64,000 nt of DNA from Rhizobium laguerreae (lineage in GTDB: Bacteria; Pseudomonadota; Alphaproteobacteria; Rhizobiales; Rhizobiaceae). Shown piece by piece: positions 44,344 through 52,215 of the stretch. Under the pieces are notes generated by a model. The model was not told the DNA's origin, ran no database searches, and saw only the letters and a list, made by a program, of their open reading frames with translations. The DNA lies in contig NZ_MRDM01000010.1 of assembly GCF_002008165.1 (NCBI RefSeq), forward strand, positions 492,541-556,540, read 5' to 3'. Position 1 is the first letter of the stretch. Each line of letters begins with the position of its first letter. Made by a program: the position numbers and the translations under genes.

Positions 44344-45567
44344 TTGCATCTTGGTGCCCTGTTCATCGCAAGCCATGTCCTGACCTCCGGTTCGGTCCGC
44401 GAGACGGCGCGGCGCTTCCAGCTGTCGCCCTCCACCGTCTCGACGGCAATCCATAATCTCGAGACCGAACTGGCGATGACGCTGACGGAACGCGCCTCCG
44501 GCGAGCTGGCGACGCTGATTGCGAGCGGCAGGGTGCTGGAAGGCCTGAAGCCAATCATGGCTGCGATCGCTGAGCTCGGCCAATGGGCCGGTCACGACGC
44601 CGCCGCCGCCGAGAGCGACGAGGCCTGGGCATCCCGCATTCCCGTCAAGATCGTCACGATGGAGCGTTTTCTCGAAGTAGCCGACCAGGGCAGCATCAAC
44701 CGGGCCGCTCGCCGCCTTCGCCTCGGTCAGCCGCAGCTTTCGCTTCAGCTTGCCAATCTTGAGAAATTTCTGAGGCATCGCCTGTTCGAGCGCCAGGCGC
44801 AGGGCTCGGTCCTGACGGAGGAGGGCAGGCGCGCCTACCAGATCTTCATGGCGATTAGTCAGGCGTGGAACGATCTCAAATCGTCGGCCGACGAGCGTTA
44901 TCGGCGCACCGCCCGGTCGCTGCGCATCGGCTCGATCATTCCGACCGGATCGGAAAGCTGGGTGGCGCGCTGCCTGGGCTCGCTCGTGTCGGAATGGAAT
45001 ATGCGCCGCAACAACAATGCGATCTCGCTGGTCTCGATGACTGCCGACGATCTGCGTGAGGCGCTGAAGAGCGGCCGCATCGATGTCGCGATCCTGGATT
45101 CGGTCTTCGGGCTGGAAAGCTTCCGGCATCGCGAACTGCTGCAGACCGAGATGGTGGTGATCGCGCCGCCGGATAGTACCGGATCCAGCGTTGCCGATCT
45201 CGTCGCCGGCCATCCGATCTGCATGCCGAGCCCGCGCACCGGCCTCGGCCATGCGGCGATGGCCTTCAGCTACGAACGCGCGCCCGACCGGCGCCTGCGC
45301 GGCCAGGATATCACCGCGGCGGATTCGCTGCCTGTCATCGTCGACCTCGTCGCCAATCACGGTTACGTCTCCTTCCTCGGCCGGGTCAGCGCCATGCCGA
45401 TTGCCGACAAGGTGCGTATCGTCGATCTCGACGAGCATCTGCCGATGTCCTATCACGTCGCCTTCAACCATCGCAAAGCCGCCGCCGATGCCTGCACAAT
45501 GATCATCGAGGCGGCGGCGAGAATTACGTCAAAACCGCAGCCGTGGCTTAAGCCGCGGCGGAGCTAG
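44344..45567 (+). CDS. LysR-type regulator with two tandem DNA-binding domains
   Basis: A 407-residue protein, about 100 residues longer than usual LysR proteins. Residues 5-62 form one LysR-type helix-turn-helix (ASHVLTSGSVRETARRFQLS, then STAIHNLETEL), and residues 104-162 a second, more canonical one (MERFLEVADQGSINRAARRLR, then QLSLQLANLEKFLRHRLFER). The substrate-binding domain follows from about 190. The start is TTG at 44344 with GGAGG at 44333-44337. It is divergent from the YehZYXW-type operon and 12 nt ahead of cutC, with which it is probably cotranscribed. Confidence 0.85.
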   Translation: MHLGALFIASHVLTSGSVRETARRFQLSPSTVSTAIHNLETELAMTLTERASGELATLIASGRVLEGLKPIMAAIAELGQWAGHDAAAAESDEAWASRIPVKIVTMERFLEVADQGSINRAARRLRLGQPQLSLQLANLEKFLRHRLFERQAQGSVLTEEGRRAYQIFMAISQAWNDLKSSADERYRRTARSLRIGSIIPTGSESWVARCLGSLVSEWNMRRNNNAISLVSMTADDLREALKSGRIDVAILDSVFGLESFRHRELLQTEMVVIAPPDSTGSSVADLVAGHPICMPSPRTGLGHAAMAFSYERAPDRRLRGQDITAADSLPVIVDLVANHGYVSFLGRVSAMPIADKVRIVDLDEHLPMSYHVAFNHRKAAADACTMIIEAAARITSKPQPWLKPRRS

Positions 45568-45579
45568 GGAGACTGCAGC

Positions 45580-46305
45580 GTGACGATCTTGCTGGAAGTG
45601 TGCGTCGACAGTGCCGAAGGCCTTGCCGCTGCGATCGAGGGTGGCGCCGGGCGCATCGAGCTCTGCTCGGCGCTGGAACTCGGTGGTCTGACGCCGGTGC
45701 CGAGCCTGATGCGGATCGCCGCCCGCGCACCCATTCCGGTCTACGCGATGATCCGCCCACATGCCGGTCCGTTCATCTTCGACGGGGCAGATGAGGAGGC
45801 GATGATGATCGACATCGATGCCGTGCGGACATCAGGCCTTGCCGGTGTGGTCATCGGCGCCAACCGGCCGGATGGCACGCTCGACATGCCGTTGATCCGC
45901 CGTTTGAAGGCGCATGCCGCAGGCCTCGGTTCGACGCTGCATCGCGCTTTCGATCTGGTGCCGGATGCCGACCAGGCGCTGGAACAGGCGGTCGAGCTCG
46001 GCTGCGAACGCATCCTGACCTCCGGCTGCGCATTGAAGGCCACCGAAGGCCTCGACACGCTGAAGCGCATTTCGGCAAAGGCGGCCGGGCGCATTTCGAT
46101 CATGCCCGGCAGCGGCATCCGCCCCGCCAATGTCGGTGAAATATTACGGGCGACCGGCGCCCGCGAGGTCCACGGTTCCTGCAGCTCGCCCGTCGAAAGT
46201 GCCGATCCGCGCGCCGTTGCTTTTGGTTTCGAGGCGAGAAGCACGAACAAGACGGATGTCGCGATTGTCCGGCAGATGCGCAGGGCGATTGAGGTGGCGG
46301 GTTAG
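45580..46305 (+). CDS. cutC: CutC family protein
   Basis: A 241-residue TIM-barrel protein of the CutC family: ILLEVCVDSAEGLAAAIEGGAGRIELCSALELGGLTPVPSL, IPVYAMIRPHAGPFIF, LHRAFDLVPDADQALE, RILTSGCALKATEGLDTL and IMPGSGIRPANV. CutC was linked to copper homeostasis, but its biochemical role is still debated. The start is GTG at 45580 with AGGGAG. It lies 12 nt behind the double-domain LysR gene, so cotranscription is likely. Confidence 0.93.
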   Translation: MTILLEVCVDSAEGLAAAIEGGAGRIELCSALELGGLTPVPSLMRIAARAPIPVYAMIRPHAGPFIFDGADEEAMMIDIDAVRTSGLAGVVIGANRPDGTLDMPLIRRLKAHAAGLGSTLHRAFDLVPDADQALEQAVELGCERILTSGCALKATEGLDTLKRISAKAAGRISIMPGSGIRPANVGEILRATGAREVHGSCSSPVESADPRAVAFGFEARSTNKTDVAIVRQMRRAIEVAG

Positions 46306-46338
46306 CCCGACTGCGGGAGAATGGATATGCCGCAACAT

Positions 46339-46660
46339 CTCGATTCCCTCTTCTCCCCAGCGGGGGTCCGAAGGACGGGTTGAGACCGGCGGCTCAACCC
46401 AGGCAAAGGTGCCCGTAGGGCGGATGAGGGGGCCGGCGAAGCCGGTCTTTTACAACGCCTATGTGGACTTCGACCACGCCGGTATCGGATTGACCGTGTT
46501 CAGGCGGCGCTTGCCATCGGCTTGGTGGAATAGGTTTAGGTGAAGGATGTGCCGTATGGCCCCCTCATCCGCCTGCCGGCACCTTCTCCCCGAGGGGAGA
46601 AGAGAACATGCCGCGACCTCTCCGTTCCCCTCCTACCCCTTACGGGGCATGTCCCCAACA
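46339..46660. repeat. RIME-like mosaic palindromes, double copy F
   Basis: It has the same left/right arrangement as at 30252-30610: CTTCTCCCCAGCGGGGGTCC ... GGTTGAGAC/GGCTCAACCC ... GATGAGGGGGCCGGC, a spacer, then GGCCCCCTCATCCGCCTGCC ... CTCCCCGAGGGGAG. The right end (ACGGGGCATGTCCCC) overlaps the 3' end of the dehydrogenase gene at 46633. Confidence 0.75.
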
Positions 46661-47667
46661 CTGATCACCGCCTTGATCAGCCCATTCTTCTCATGCGCCC
46701 AGCGCGCGAGATCGCGCGGCGCATCGGTAAGCGTCGTGCGGTGGGTGATGAGTTTGTCCACCGGCACCAGGCCTTTGGCGATCGAGTCCGCCACATGCTC
46801 GAAATCGACGCGGGTGGCGTTGCGGCTGCCGATTACCATCATCTCGCGCTTGTGGAATTCGGGATCGGAGAAGCGGATATCGTCCTTGACGACGCTGACC
46901 AGCACCAGCGCGCCGCCATGGGCGACGAAGGAGAAGGCCTTCTCCATAGAAGGGCCGTAACCGGTCGCATCGAAGACCACGTCGAAACCATCGCCATTGG
47001 TCTTTGCCCGGACGGCATCCGTTGTCGCCTCGTTAGCAACGATGCCGGAGGTGAAGCCGAAACGATCCGATGCCATCTGCAGCCGCTCGGTGCTGGTATC
47101 GAGCAGCGTCACCTGATGGCCAGCGATGCGCGAGAAGATCGCTGCCCCGAGCCCGATGGGCCCGGCGCCGATGACGAGCGCCCGTGCTCCCGCACCGGTC
47201 ATCGAGCGGCGCACCGCATGCGCGCCGATCGCCAGGAACTCGGTCGTCGCCGCCGCTTCGAGGCTTACACCTTCGGCGGCATAGAGGTTCTCGGCCGGAA
47301 CCGAAATCTCCTCGCAGAAGGCGCCGTCGGTATGGACGCCGAGCACCTTGATATTGGTGCAGCAATTCGGCTTGCCCTGGCGGCAGGCAATACATTGCCC
47401 GCAGGAGAGATAGGGATTGACGATGACGGGCGTGCCGACCGCGATAGTGACGCCGTCGCCCGCTTCCAGCACCGTCGCCGAGATCTCATGCCCCATCACC
47501 CGGGGATATTCGAGGAAGGGATGGTTGCCCTCGAAGATATGATAGTCGGTACCGCAGATGCCGACATGGCTGACGGCAAGCCGCACCCAGCCGGCGGCGG
47601 GAGCCGCTGGCGAAGGACGCTCGACGATCTCGAGCACGCCGGGCTCCCGGCAAAGAACTGCTTTCAT
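46633..47667 (-). CDS. Zinc-dependent alcohol/polyol dehydrogenase
   Basis: A 344-residue zinc MDR enzyme. The catalytic-zinc set is Cys in HVGICGTDYH near residue 38 and GHE near 60. The structural-zinc Cys cluster CGQCIACRQGKPNCC is near 89-103, and the Rossmann motif VIGAGPIGLGAAIF near 165. Sequence style (IFEGNHPFLEYPRVMGHE, FHKREMMVIGSRNAT) resembles L-idonate/L-galactonate 5-dehydrogenases and related sugar-acid dehydrogenases. It lies at the distal end of a sugar transport and oxidation locus. The last few codons run into a RIME-type repeat. Confidence 0.85.
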   Translation of the reverse strand: MKAVLCREPGVLEIVERPSPAAPAAGWVRLAVSHVGICGTDYHIFEGNHPFLEYPRVMGHEISATVLEAGDGVTIAVGTPVIVNPYLSCGQCIACRQGKPNCCTNIKVLGVHTDGAFCEEISVPAENLYAAEGVSLEAAATTEFLAIGAHAVRRSMTGAGARALVIGAGPIGLGAAIFSRIAGHQVTLLDTSTERLQMASDRFGFTSGIVANEATTDAVRAKTNGDGFDVVFDATGYGPSMEKAFSFVAHGGALVLVSVVKDDIRFSDPEFHKREMMVIGSRNATRVDFEHVADSIAKGLVPVDKLITHRTTLTDAPRDLARWAHEKNGLIKAVISVGDMPRKG

Positions 47668-47728
47668 GACGGGTCTCGCATCCTTCGTTCTTTACTCTCT
47701 GTCGGGGCACTGCTGTTCGGTTCGTGCG

Positions 47729-47874
47729 GATAGCTACCCCTCACCCTAACCCTCTCCCCGTAAACGGGGCGAGGAGACGTGCCCTGCACAACGTCAAACG
47801 GGACGGAGAGGTTTGCGGCATTTGCCCTTCTCCCCGCGAGCGGGGAGAAGGTGGCGGCAGCCGGATGAGGGGCC
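47729..47874. repeat. RIME-like mosaic palindrome, copy G
   Basis: It runs from CCCCTCACCCTAACCCTCTC to GGATGAGGGGCC with inner hairpins CTCCCCGTAAACGGGGCGAG and CTTCTCCCCGC/GCGGGGAGAAG. It has the same orientation as copy A and separates the dehydrogenase gene from the permease gene. Confidence 0.85.
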
Positions 47875-47897
47875 GGCGGCGATCTCTTGCTCGCCTC

Positions 47898-48872
47898 TCA
47901 ATTGCTCCGCCGGCGGCGCAGCTGGTCGAAGAACACGATCACGATGATCAGCAGACCGGTGATAATACGCTGCCAGAAGGAGTTGACGTTCAGAAGGTTC
48001 GCGCCGTTGTTGATGGTGGCGAGAATGAAGGCGCCGATCAGCGGGCCATGCACCGAGCCGACCGCGCCAAACAGGCTGGTGCCGCCGATGACGGAGGAGG
48101 CGATTGCCTGCAGTTCCCAGCCGTCGGCCTGCGTCGCATTGCCGATGGCAATGCGCGAGGCGAGCAGCACGCCGACGAAGGCGGCGAAGGAGGCAGACAG
48201 GATATAGGCGAGGTAGATCATGCCCTTGACGTTGACGCCGGAAAGGCGCGCCGCCTCGGCGTTCGAACCGACCGCGAAGAGATAGCGGCCCCAACGGCTC
48301 AGATGCAGGAAGATGAAGGAGGGGACCGCCACCAGAATGACCATCCAGAACAGGCTGGGAATACTGAGCAAATCGGCGCGGGCGAAATTGCTGAAGCCCT
48401 CATTGGTGATGTTGATTGTCGAGCCGTTGGTGATCAGCAGGCCGATGCCGCGCAGCGATGTCAGGGTTGCCAGCGTGATGATGAACGGCGGCAGGCCCAT
48501 ATGCACGATGCCGAAGCCATGGAAGGCGCCGATCGCCACACCCATCAGCAGCGTCAACGCGATCGCACCCCAGACCGGCACGCCCGCCTGCAGCAGCCAG
48601 GCGATGATCACGGTGCAGAAGCCGACGATGGCGCCGACCGAAAGGTCGATGCCGGCGGTGATGATAACGAAGGTCTGGCCGAGCGCCAGGATTGCCGTCA
48701 TCGCGCCCTGACGCAGCAGGTTGGAGATATTGAGCGGCGTCCAGAAGCTCGGGGTGACAACGCCAAGCACGATCCAGAGGAAGATCAGCAGGCCGATCAG
48801 CGTCAGGCCGAACAGAATGTTCATTTTCCGGCGCGGCGGCGGCGCGACGATTTCGGTGGGGGTGACAGTCAT
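47898..48872 (-). CDS. Ribose-type sugar ABC transporter permease
   Basis: A 324-residue RbsC-family permease with about nine to ten membrane segments: FVIITAGIDLSVGAIVGFCTVI, GLPPFIITLATLTSLRGIGLLI, the ATPase-contact loop FAVGSNAEAARLSGVNV and SSVIGGTSLFGAVGSVHGPLIGAFI. It works with the ATPase at 48900 and the binding protein at 50562. The start at 48872 follows AGGGAGAA. Substrate is inferred from the locus: an L-fucose/L-galactose-like sugar. Confidence 0.92.
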   Translation of the reverse strand: MTVTPTEIVAPPPRRKMNILFGLTLIGLLIFLWIVLGVVTPSFWTPLNISNLLRQGAMTAILALGQTFVIITAGIDLSVGAIVGFCTVIIAWLLQAGVPVWGAIALTLLMGVAIGAFHGFGIVHMGLPPFIITLATLTSLRGIGLLITNGSTINITNEGFSNFARADLLSIPSLFWMVILVAVPSFIFLHLSRWGRYLFAVGSNAEAARLSGVNVKGMIYLAYILSASFAAFVGVLLASRIAIGNATQADGWELQAIASSVIGGTSLFGAVGSVHGPLIGAFILATINNGANLLNVNSFWQRIITGLLIIVIVFFDQLRRRRSN

Positions 48873-48899
48873 GAATTTTCTCCCTCTTATTCTTTTGGC

Positions 48900-50453
48900 T
48901 CAGACGCCGATCGCTTCGCTGAGCACTTCTTCATGCGTCGCCGCGTGATAATCATGGCTCGCGACGATTTTGCCGGCGCGGAAGACGTGCAGCCGGTCGG
49001 CCAGTTCGTAGACCTCGGGCAGGTAGGAGGAGATCAGGATGATACCGGCGCCGTCCTTCAGAAGCTTGGCGAACAGCCGGTAGATTTCCGCCTTGGTGCC
49101 GACGTCAACGCCGACGGTCGGCTCGTCGAAGATGAAAAGCCGGGCGCCATGGCTCAGCCACTTGCCGATGACGATCTTCTGCTGGTTGCCGCCCGACATG
49201 CTGGAGGCCGGAACGCGCCGGCTCGGCGTCTTGATGCTGAGATTGCGGATCTGCTGGTCGGCATTGGCCGATTCGCGCGCGTGATTGATCACCGGCCCGT
49301 GGCTCAGCCGCCCGAACACCGGCAGGTTGATGTTGAGGCCGATCGGCAGGTTGAGGCAAAGCCCCTGGTCGCGCCGGCTTTCCGGCGCCAGCGCAATGCC
49401 GAGCTCCATGGCGGTGCGTTCGTTGCGGATGTCGACACGCTTGCCCATCCATTCGACATCGCCGGATGTCGTCGGCTGGCGGCCGTAGAGCCCGAGCGCG
49501 AATTCGCTGCGCCCCGCGCCGATCAGGCCGTAGAGGCCGACGATCTGTCCCGCCTTGACGCTCAGCGACACATCTTCGAAGCCCGGGCCGGAGAGGCCGT
49601 TGACCGTGAGGATCGTCTCGCCGATCGCGATTTCTTCCTTGTGGTAGATCTGTTCAATCGAGCGATTGATCATCAGCGAGATCAGTTCGGCATCGTTGGT
49701 CTCGCCGATCAGGCGCGTGCCGACATGCGTTCCGTCGCGCAGCACCGAGACACGGTCGGCAAGCTCGAAGACTTCCTCCATGCGGTGGCTGATATAGACG
49801 ATGGTGACGCCTTCGCCCTGCAGGCGGCGGATCAGCTTGAAGAGCTGCGCCGATTCCTGGCGGGTCAGATAGGCTGTCGGCTCGTCGAAGATCAGGAATT
49901 GCGTGCCGCGCATCGCCGCGCGCGCGGTTGCCACCAGCTGCTGCTGGCCGATGGTCAGCTCGCTTAGCAGTGCACCCGCTGGCAGCCCAAAGCCGAGATC
50001 GTCGAGCACGGCCTGGGCCATCTTCTCCATCTGCTTCTTGCGCATCAGGCCATAGCGGTTGACCTCGTCGCCGAGGAAGAGATTGGCGGCGACCGTCAGG
50101 TGCCGGCAGAGCACGACTTCCTGGTGGACGGCGTTGATGCCGCGGGCGATCGCCTCGTTCGGCGTCGACAGTCCTACCGATTGGCCGCACCACAGCACTT
50201 CGCCGGCGGTGCGGGTAATGACGCCGGTCAGCAATTTGATGAGGGTGGATTTGCCGGCGCCGTTTTCGCCGACGATGGCGTGGATTTCGCCGGCGAGAAA
50301 GGTCAGCGTCGCTGGCTTCAGCGCCTGCACATGACCGTAATTCTTCTGCAGGCCCTTGAGTTCGAGGATAGGCGATCCGGCGGGAATTCGATTGGCTTCT
50401 TTCAGCGTCGCGCTGTCATCATGGCGATGACTGACCTCTTCCAGTCCGATCAT
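48900..50453 (-). CDS. Ribose-type sugar ABC transporter, tandem ATP-binding protein
   Basis: A 517-residue ATPase with two ABC domains. The first has Walker A GENGAGKST near residue 59, a TIGQQQL signature and FLIFDEPTAYL. The second has the degenerate P-loop GLIGAGRSE near 315, signature MSGGNQQKIVIGKWL and FIFDEPTVGVDVG. This arrangement is usual for RbsA/MglA proteins and contrasts with the single-domain FrcA at 21118. The N-terminal 27 residues are hydrophilic and variable. The start at 50453 follows AGGAGGAGAGG. Confidence 0.93.
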   Translation of the reverse strand: MIGLEEVSHRHDDSATLKEANRIPAGSPILELKGLQKNYGHVQALKPATLTFLAGEIHAIVGENGAGKSTLIKLLTGVITRTAGEVLWCGQSVGLSTPNEAIARGINAVHQEVVLCRHLTVAANLFLGDEVNRYGLMRKKQMEKMAQAVLDDLGFGLPAGALLSELTIGQQQLVATARAAMRGTQFLIFDEPTAYLTRQESAQLFKLIRRLQGEGVTIVYISHRMEEVFELADRVSVLRDGTHVGTRLIGETNDAELISLMINRSIEQIYHKEEIAIGETILTVNGLSGPGFEDVSLSVKAGQIVGLYGLIGAGRSEFALGLYGRQPTTSGDVEWMGKRVDIRNERTAMELGIALAPESRRDQGLCLNLPIGLNINLPVFGRLSHGPVINHARESANADQQIRNLSIKTPSRRVPASSMSGGNQQKIVIGKWLSHGARLFIFDEPTVGVDVGTKAEIYRLFAKLLKDGAGIILISSYLPEVYELADRLHVFRAGKIVASHDYHAATHEEVLSEAIGV

Positions 50454-50518
50454 GGGACCTCTCCTCCTTGTGTCGCGTCTGCTCTCCATCCCCTGCAAAA
50501 CATAGCACGGATGGAAAA

Positions 50519-50549
50519 GGCCGCGCCGGTTTTTGAAGCCGGCGCGGCC
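50519..50549 (-). terminator. Hairpin behind the sugar-binding-protein gene
   Basis: GGCCGCGCCGG at 50519-50529 pairs with CCGGCGCGGCC at 50539-50549 (perfect 11-bp stem), followed on the minus strand by TTTTCC. It lies 13 nt behind the binding-protein stop and ahead of the ATPase gene. Confidence 0.85.
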
Positions 50550-50561
50550 TGTCTGTCGTTA

Positions 50562-51551
50562 TTACTTGATCTTCGGGTTCAGCAGCGCGTCGATCTTCGG
50601 ATCGGCCATATTCGCCTTGGTGACGAGGTTTGCGCCGGTGTCGACGTTCTCTTCGACCTTCTCGCCCTTGGAGACGGCAAGCGCGGTCTTCACGCCGTCA
50701 TAACCCATGCGGTAGGGGTCCTGAACGACGAGGCCGGCAATCGCGCCATCCTTTAGGAAGCCGACCGTCTTGTCGTCGCTGTCGAAGCCGATGACCTTGA
50801 TCTTGTCGCCGAGCTTGTTTTCGGCGATCGCCTGGCCGACACCCTGCGCCATGATCAGGTTCGAGGCGAAGATGCCGACGAGGTTCGGGTTTGCCGTGAT
50901 CAGGTCGGTCATCATGTTGAGGCCGGTCGTTGCCTGGCCGTCGCCGTATTTGTCGGCGATCACCTTCAGGCCCGGATACTTGGTCTTCACCTGATCCAGG
51001 AAGCCTTCGCGGCGCTGTTCCAGCGAGCCGACGCCCGGAAGGTTGGTGAGGATGACGACTTCGCCCTCTTCCTTGCCGGTGGCGCCCTTGATAGCGGCGG
51101 CCAGGCCGTCAGCGGCGATGCGGCCGCCCTGAACGTTGTCGGTCGTCAGGAACGACTTGAACGCCTTGGAGTCAGCACCCGAGTCGATGCCGATGATCGG
51201 TACCGACTTGGCCGCTTCATCGATCGGCTTGCCGAGCGCCTTGAATTCGGTCGGCGAAATGACGATGGCCGCCGGCTTGCCGGCAACGGCGTTCTCAAGA
51301 ATGCTGATCTGGCCGTTGACGTCGGATTCGGCCTGTGCGCCGAGTTCCGGCACGTTGACGCCGAGATCCTTGCCGGCCTTGCGGGCGCCGGCCAGAACGA
51401 TCTGCCAGTAGAAGGACGTCGTGTCCTTGACGATGATCGGGATCGTCACGTCGGCTGCAAACGACGGTGCCGGCATCGCCGTGGCGATAACTGCGGCACC
51501 TGCAAGCGCGGTAAAGGCGCGGCGGGACAGAAGGGATTTCACGAAACTCAT
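50562..51551 (-). CDS. Sugar ABC transporter substrate-binding protein
   Basis: A 329-residue ribose-binding-like periplasmic protein. The signal peptide carries SRRAFTALAGAA, a twin-arginine-like motif, with cleavage after SFA before ADVTIPIIV. The core includes DTTSFYWQIVLAGARKAGKDLGV, VISPTEFKALGKPIDEA, IGIDSGADSKAF and VIGFDSDDKTVGFLKDG. The start at 51551 has GAGGAGAA. It is the first gene of the importer operon, read toward the ATPase and permease, with a candidate operator at 51616-51640. Confidence 0.92.
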   Translation of the reverse strand: MSFVKSLLSRRAFTALAGAAVIATAMPAPSFAADVTIPIIVKDTTSFYWQIVLAGARKAGKDLGVNVPELGAQAESDVNGQISILENAVAGKPAAIVISPTEFKALGKPIDEAAKSVPIIGIDSGADSKAFKSFLTTDNVQGGRIAADGLAAAIKGATGKEEGEVVILTNLPGVGSLEQRREGFLDQVKTKYPGLKVIADKYGDGQATTGLNMMTDLITANPNLVGIFASNLIMAQGVGQAIAENKLGDKIKVIGFDSDDKTVGFLKDGAIAGLVVQDPYRMGYDGVKTALAVSKGEKVEENVDTGANLVTKANMADPKIDALLNPKIK

Positions 51552-51615
51552 AAGGGTTCTCCTCTCAGGGTGCGTTCTCCTCCGAATAAATCGACCGCTG
51601 AACGCAGGCGGACGA

Positions 51616-51640
51616 TTTTTATCGATAAAAAACATTTGCC
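51616..51640 (-). promoter_or_regulatory. Candidate GntR operator upstream of the binding-protein gene
   Basis: TTTTTATCGATAAAAA at 51616-51631 is a perfect palindrome. With the following AACATTTGCC it matches 54886-54910 at 20 of 25 positions, in the same orientation relative to the gene it precedes (65 nt from the start here). Confidence 0.6.
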
Positions 51641-51759
51641 AGGTGAAGCTAGCCGAGGCGCAATCAAATTGCAAGAGCGTCAGACAGGCTTTTTTGCTTC
51701 GGTAAACTCCCGCCAAGCAACTGATTTTATTCCAATACCACGATACCCTAAAGTAGGGA

Positions 51760-52206
51760 TCAGGCCATGTCGACCTCGTGTGGATGCACGACGCCCTTTT
51801 TCAAAATCAGGTTGCCGTACAGTCGGAATTCCGTCGTCGCGACGATGTAGGTGGCCTTGCGGGCCATCGCGTAAAACGCAAAACGCTCCACCGGCACGAT
51901 GCGGAAATCGCCGGCGTGCTTGGAAACGATCTGCTGGAATTCGGCGCAGACCTCGGGCATCGCATCGGGATCGCCCACCACTTCCATCCGCCACGCCGCT
52001 TCCGGCACGAAAGTGTCGAGCGGCATATGGGTCAGGATGGCCGCGGCCATGTCAGTGGCGCTGACGCCGTCGGCGCGAATGACCGGCGGGCCCATCGAGC
52101 TAGAGGGAAAATTGGCGTCCGATATGACGATGTCGTCGCCATGTCCCATGGTCTTCAGCGCATGGAGCAGATCGGGGCCAAGCAGCGGATGAATACCCTT
52201 GAGCAT
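51760..52206 (-). CDS. RbsD/FucU family mutarotase (L-fucose mutarotase-like)
   Basis: A 148-residue protein of the RbsD/FucU fold: MLKGIHPLLGPDLLHALKTMGHGDDIVISDANFP with the family His, and RLYGNLILKKGVVHPHE near the end. It resembles L-fucose mutarotases more than RbsD by length and the NLILKKGV ending. It would supply the correct anomer to the aldose dehydrogenase encoded 9 nt upstream at 52216. The gene ends 209 nt before the binding-protein start, so it belongs to the 54830-51760 transcript. Confidence 0.88.
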   Translation of the reverse strand: MLKGIHPLLGPDLLHALKTMGHGDDIVISDANFPSSSMGPPVIRADGVSATDMAAAILTHMPLDTFVPEAAWRMEVVGDPDAMPEVCAEFQQIVSKHAGDFRIVPVERFAFYAMARKATYIVATTEFRLYGNLILKKGVVHPHEVDMA

Positions 52207-52215
52207 AATGTCTCC

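Noticed and set aside
47724..49967. Very long open frame on the plus strand opposite the permease and ATPase genes; similar ones at 37669-39471, 32554-34284, 17325-18737, 51778-53259 and 40776-42020
   Set aside because: They are antisense to well-supported genes with intact family motifs and arise from high GC at third positions. Their translations are His/Arg/Asp-rich without domains.
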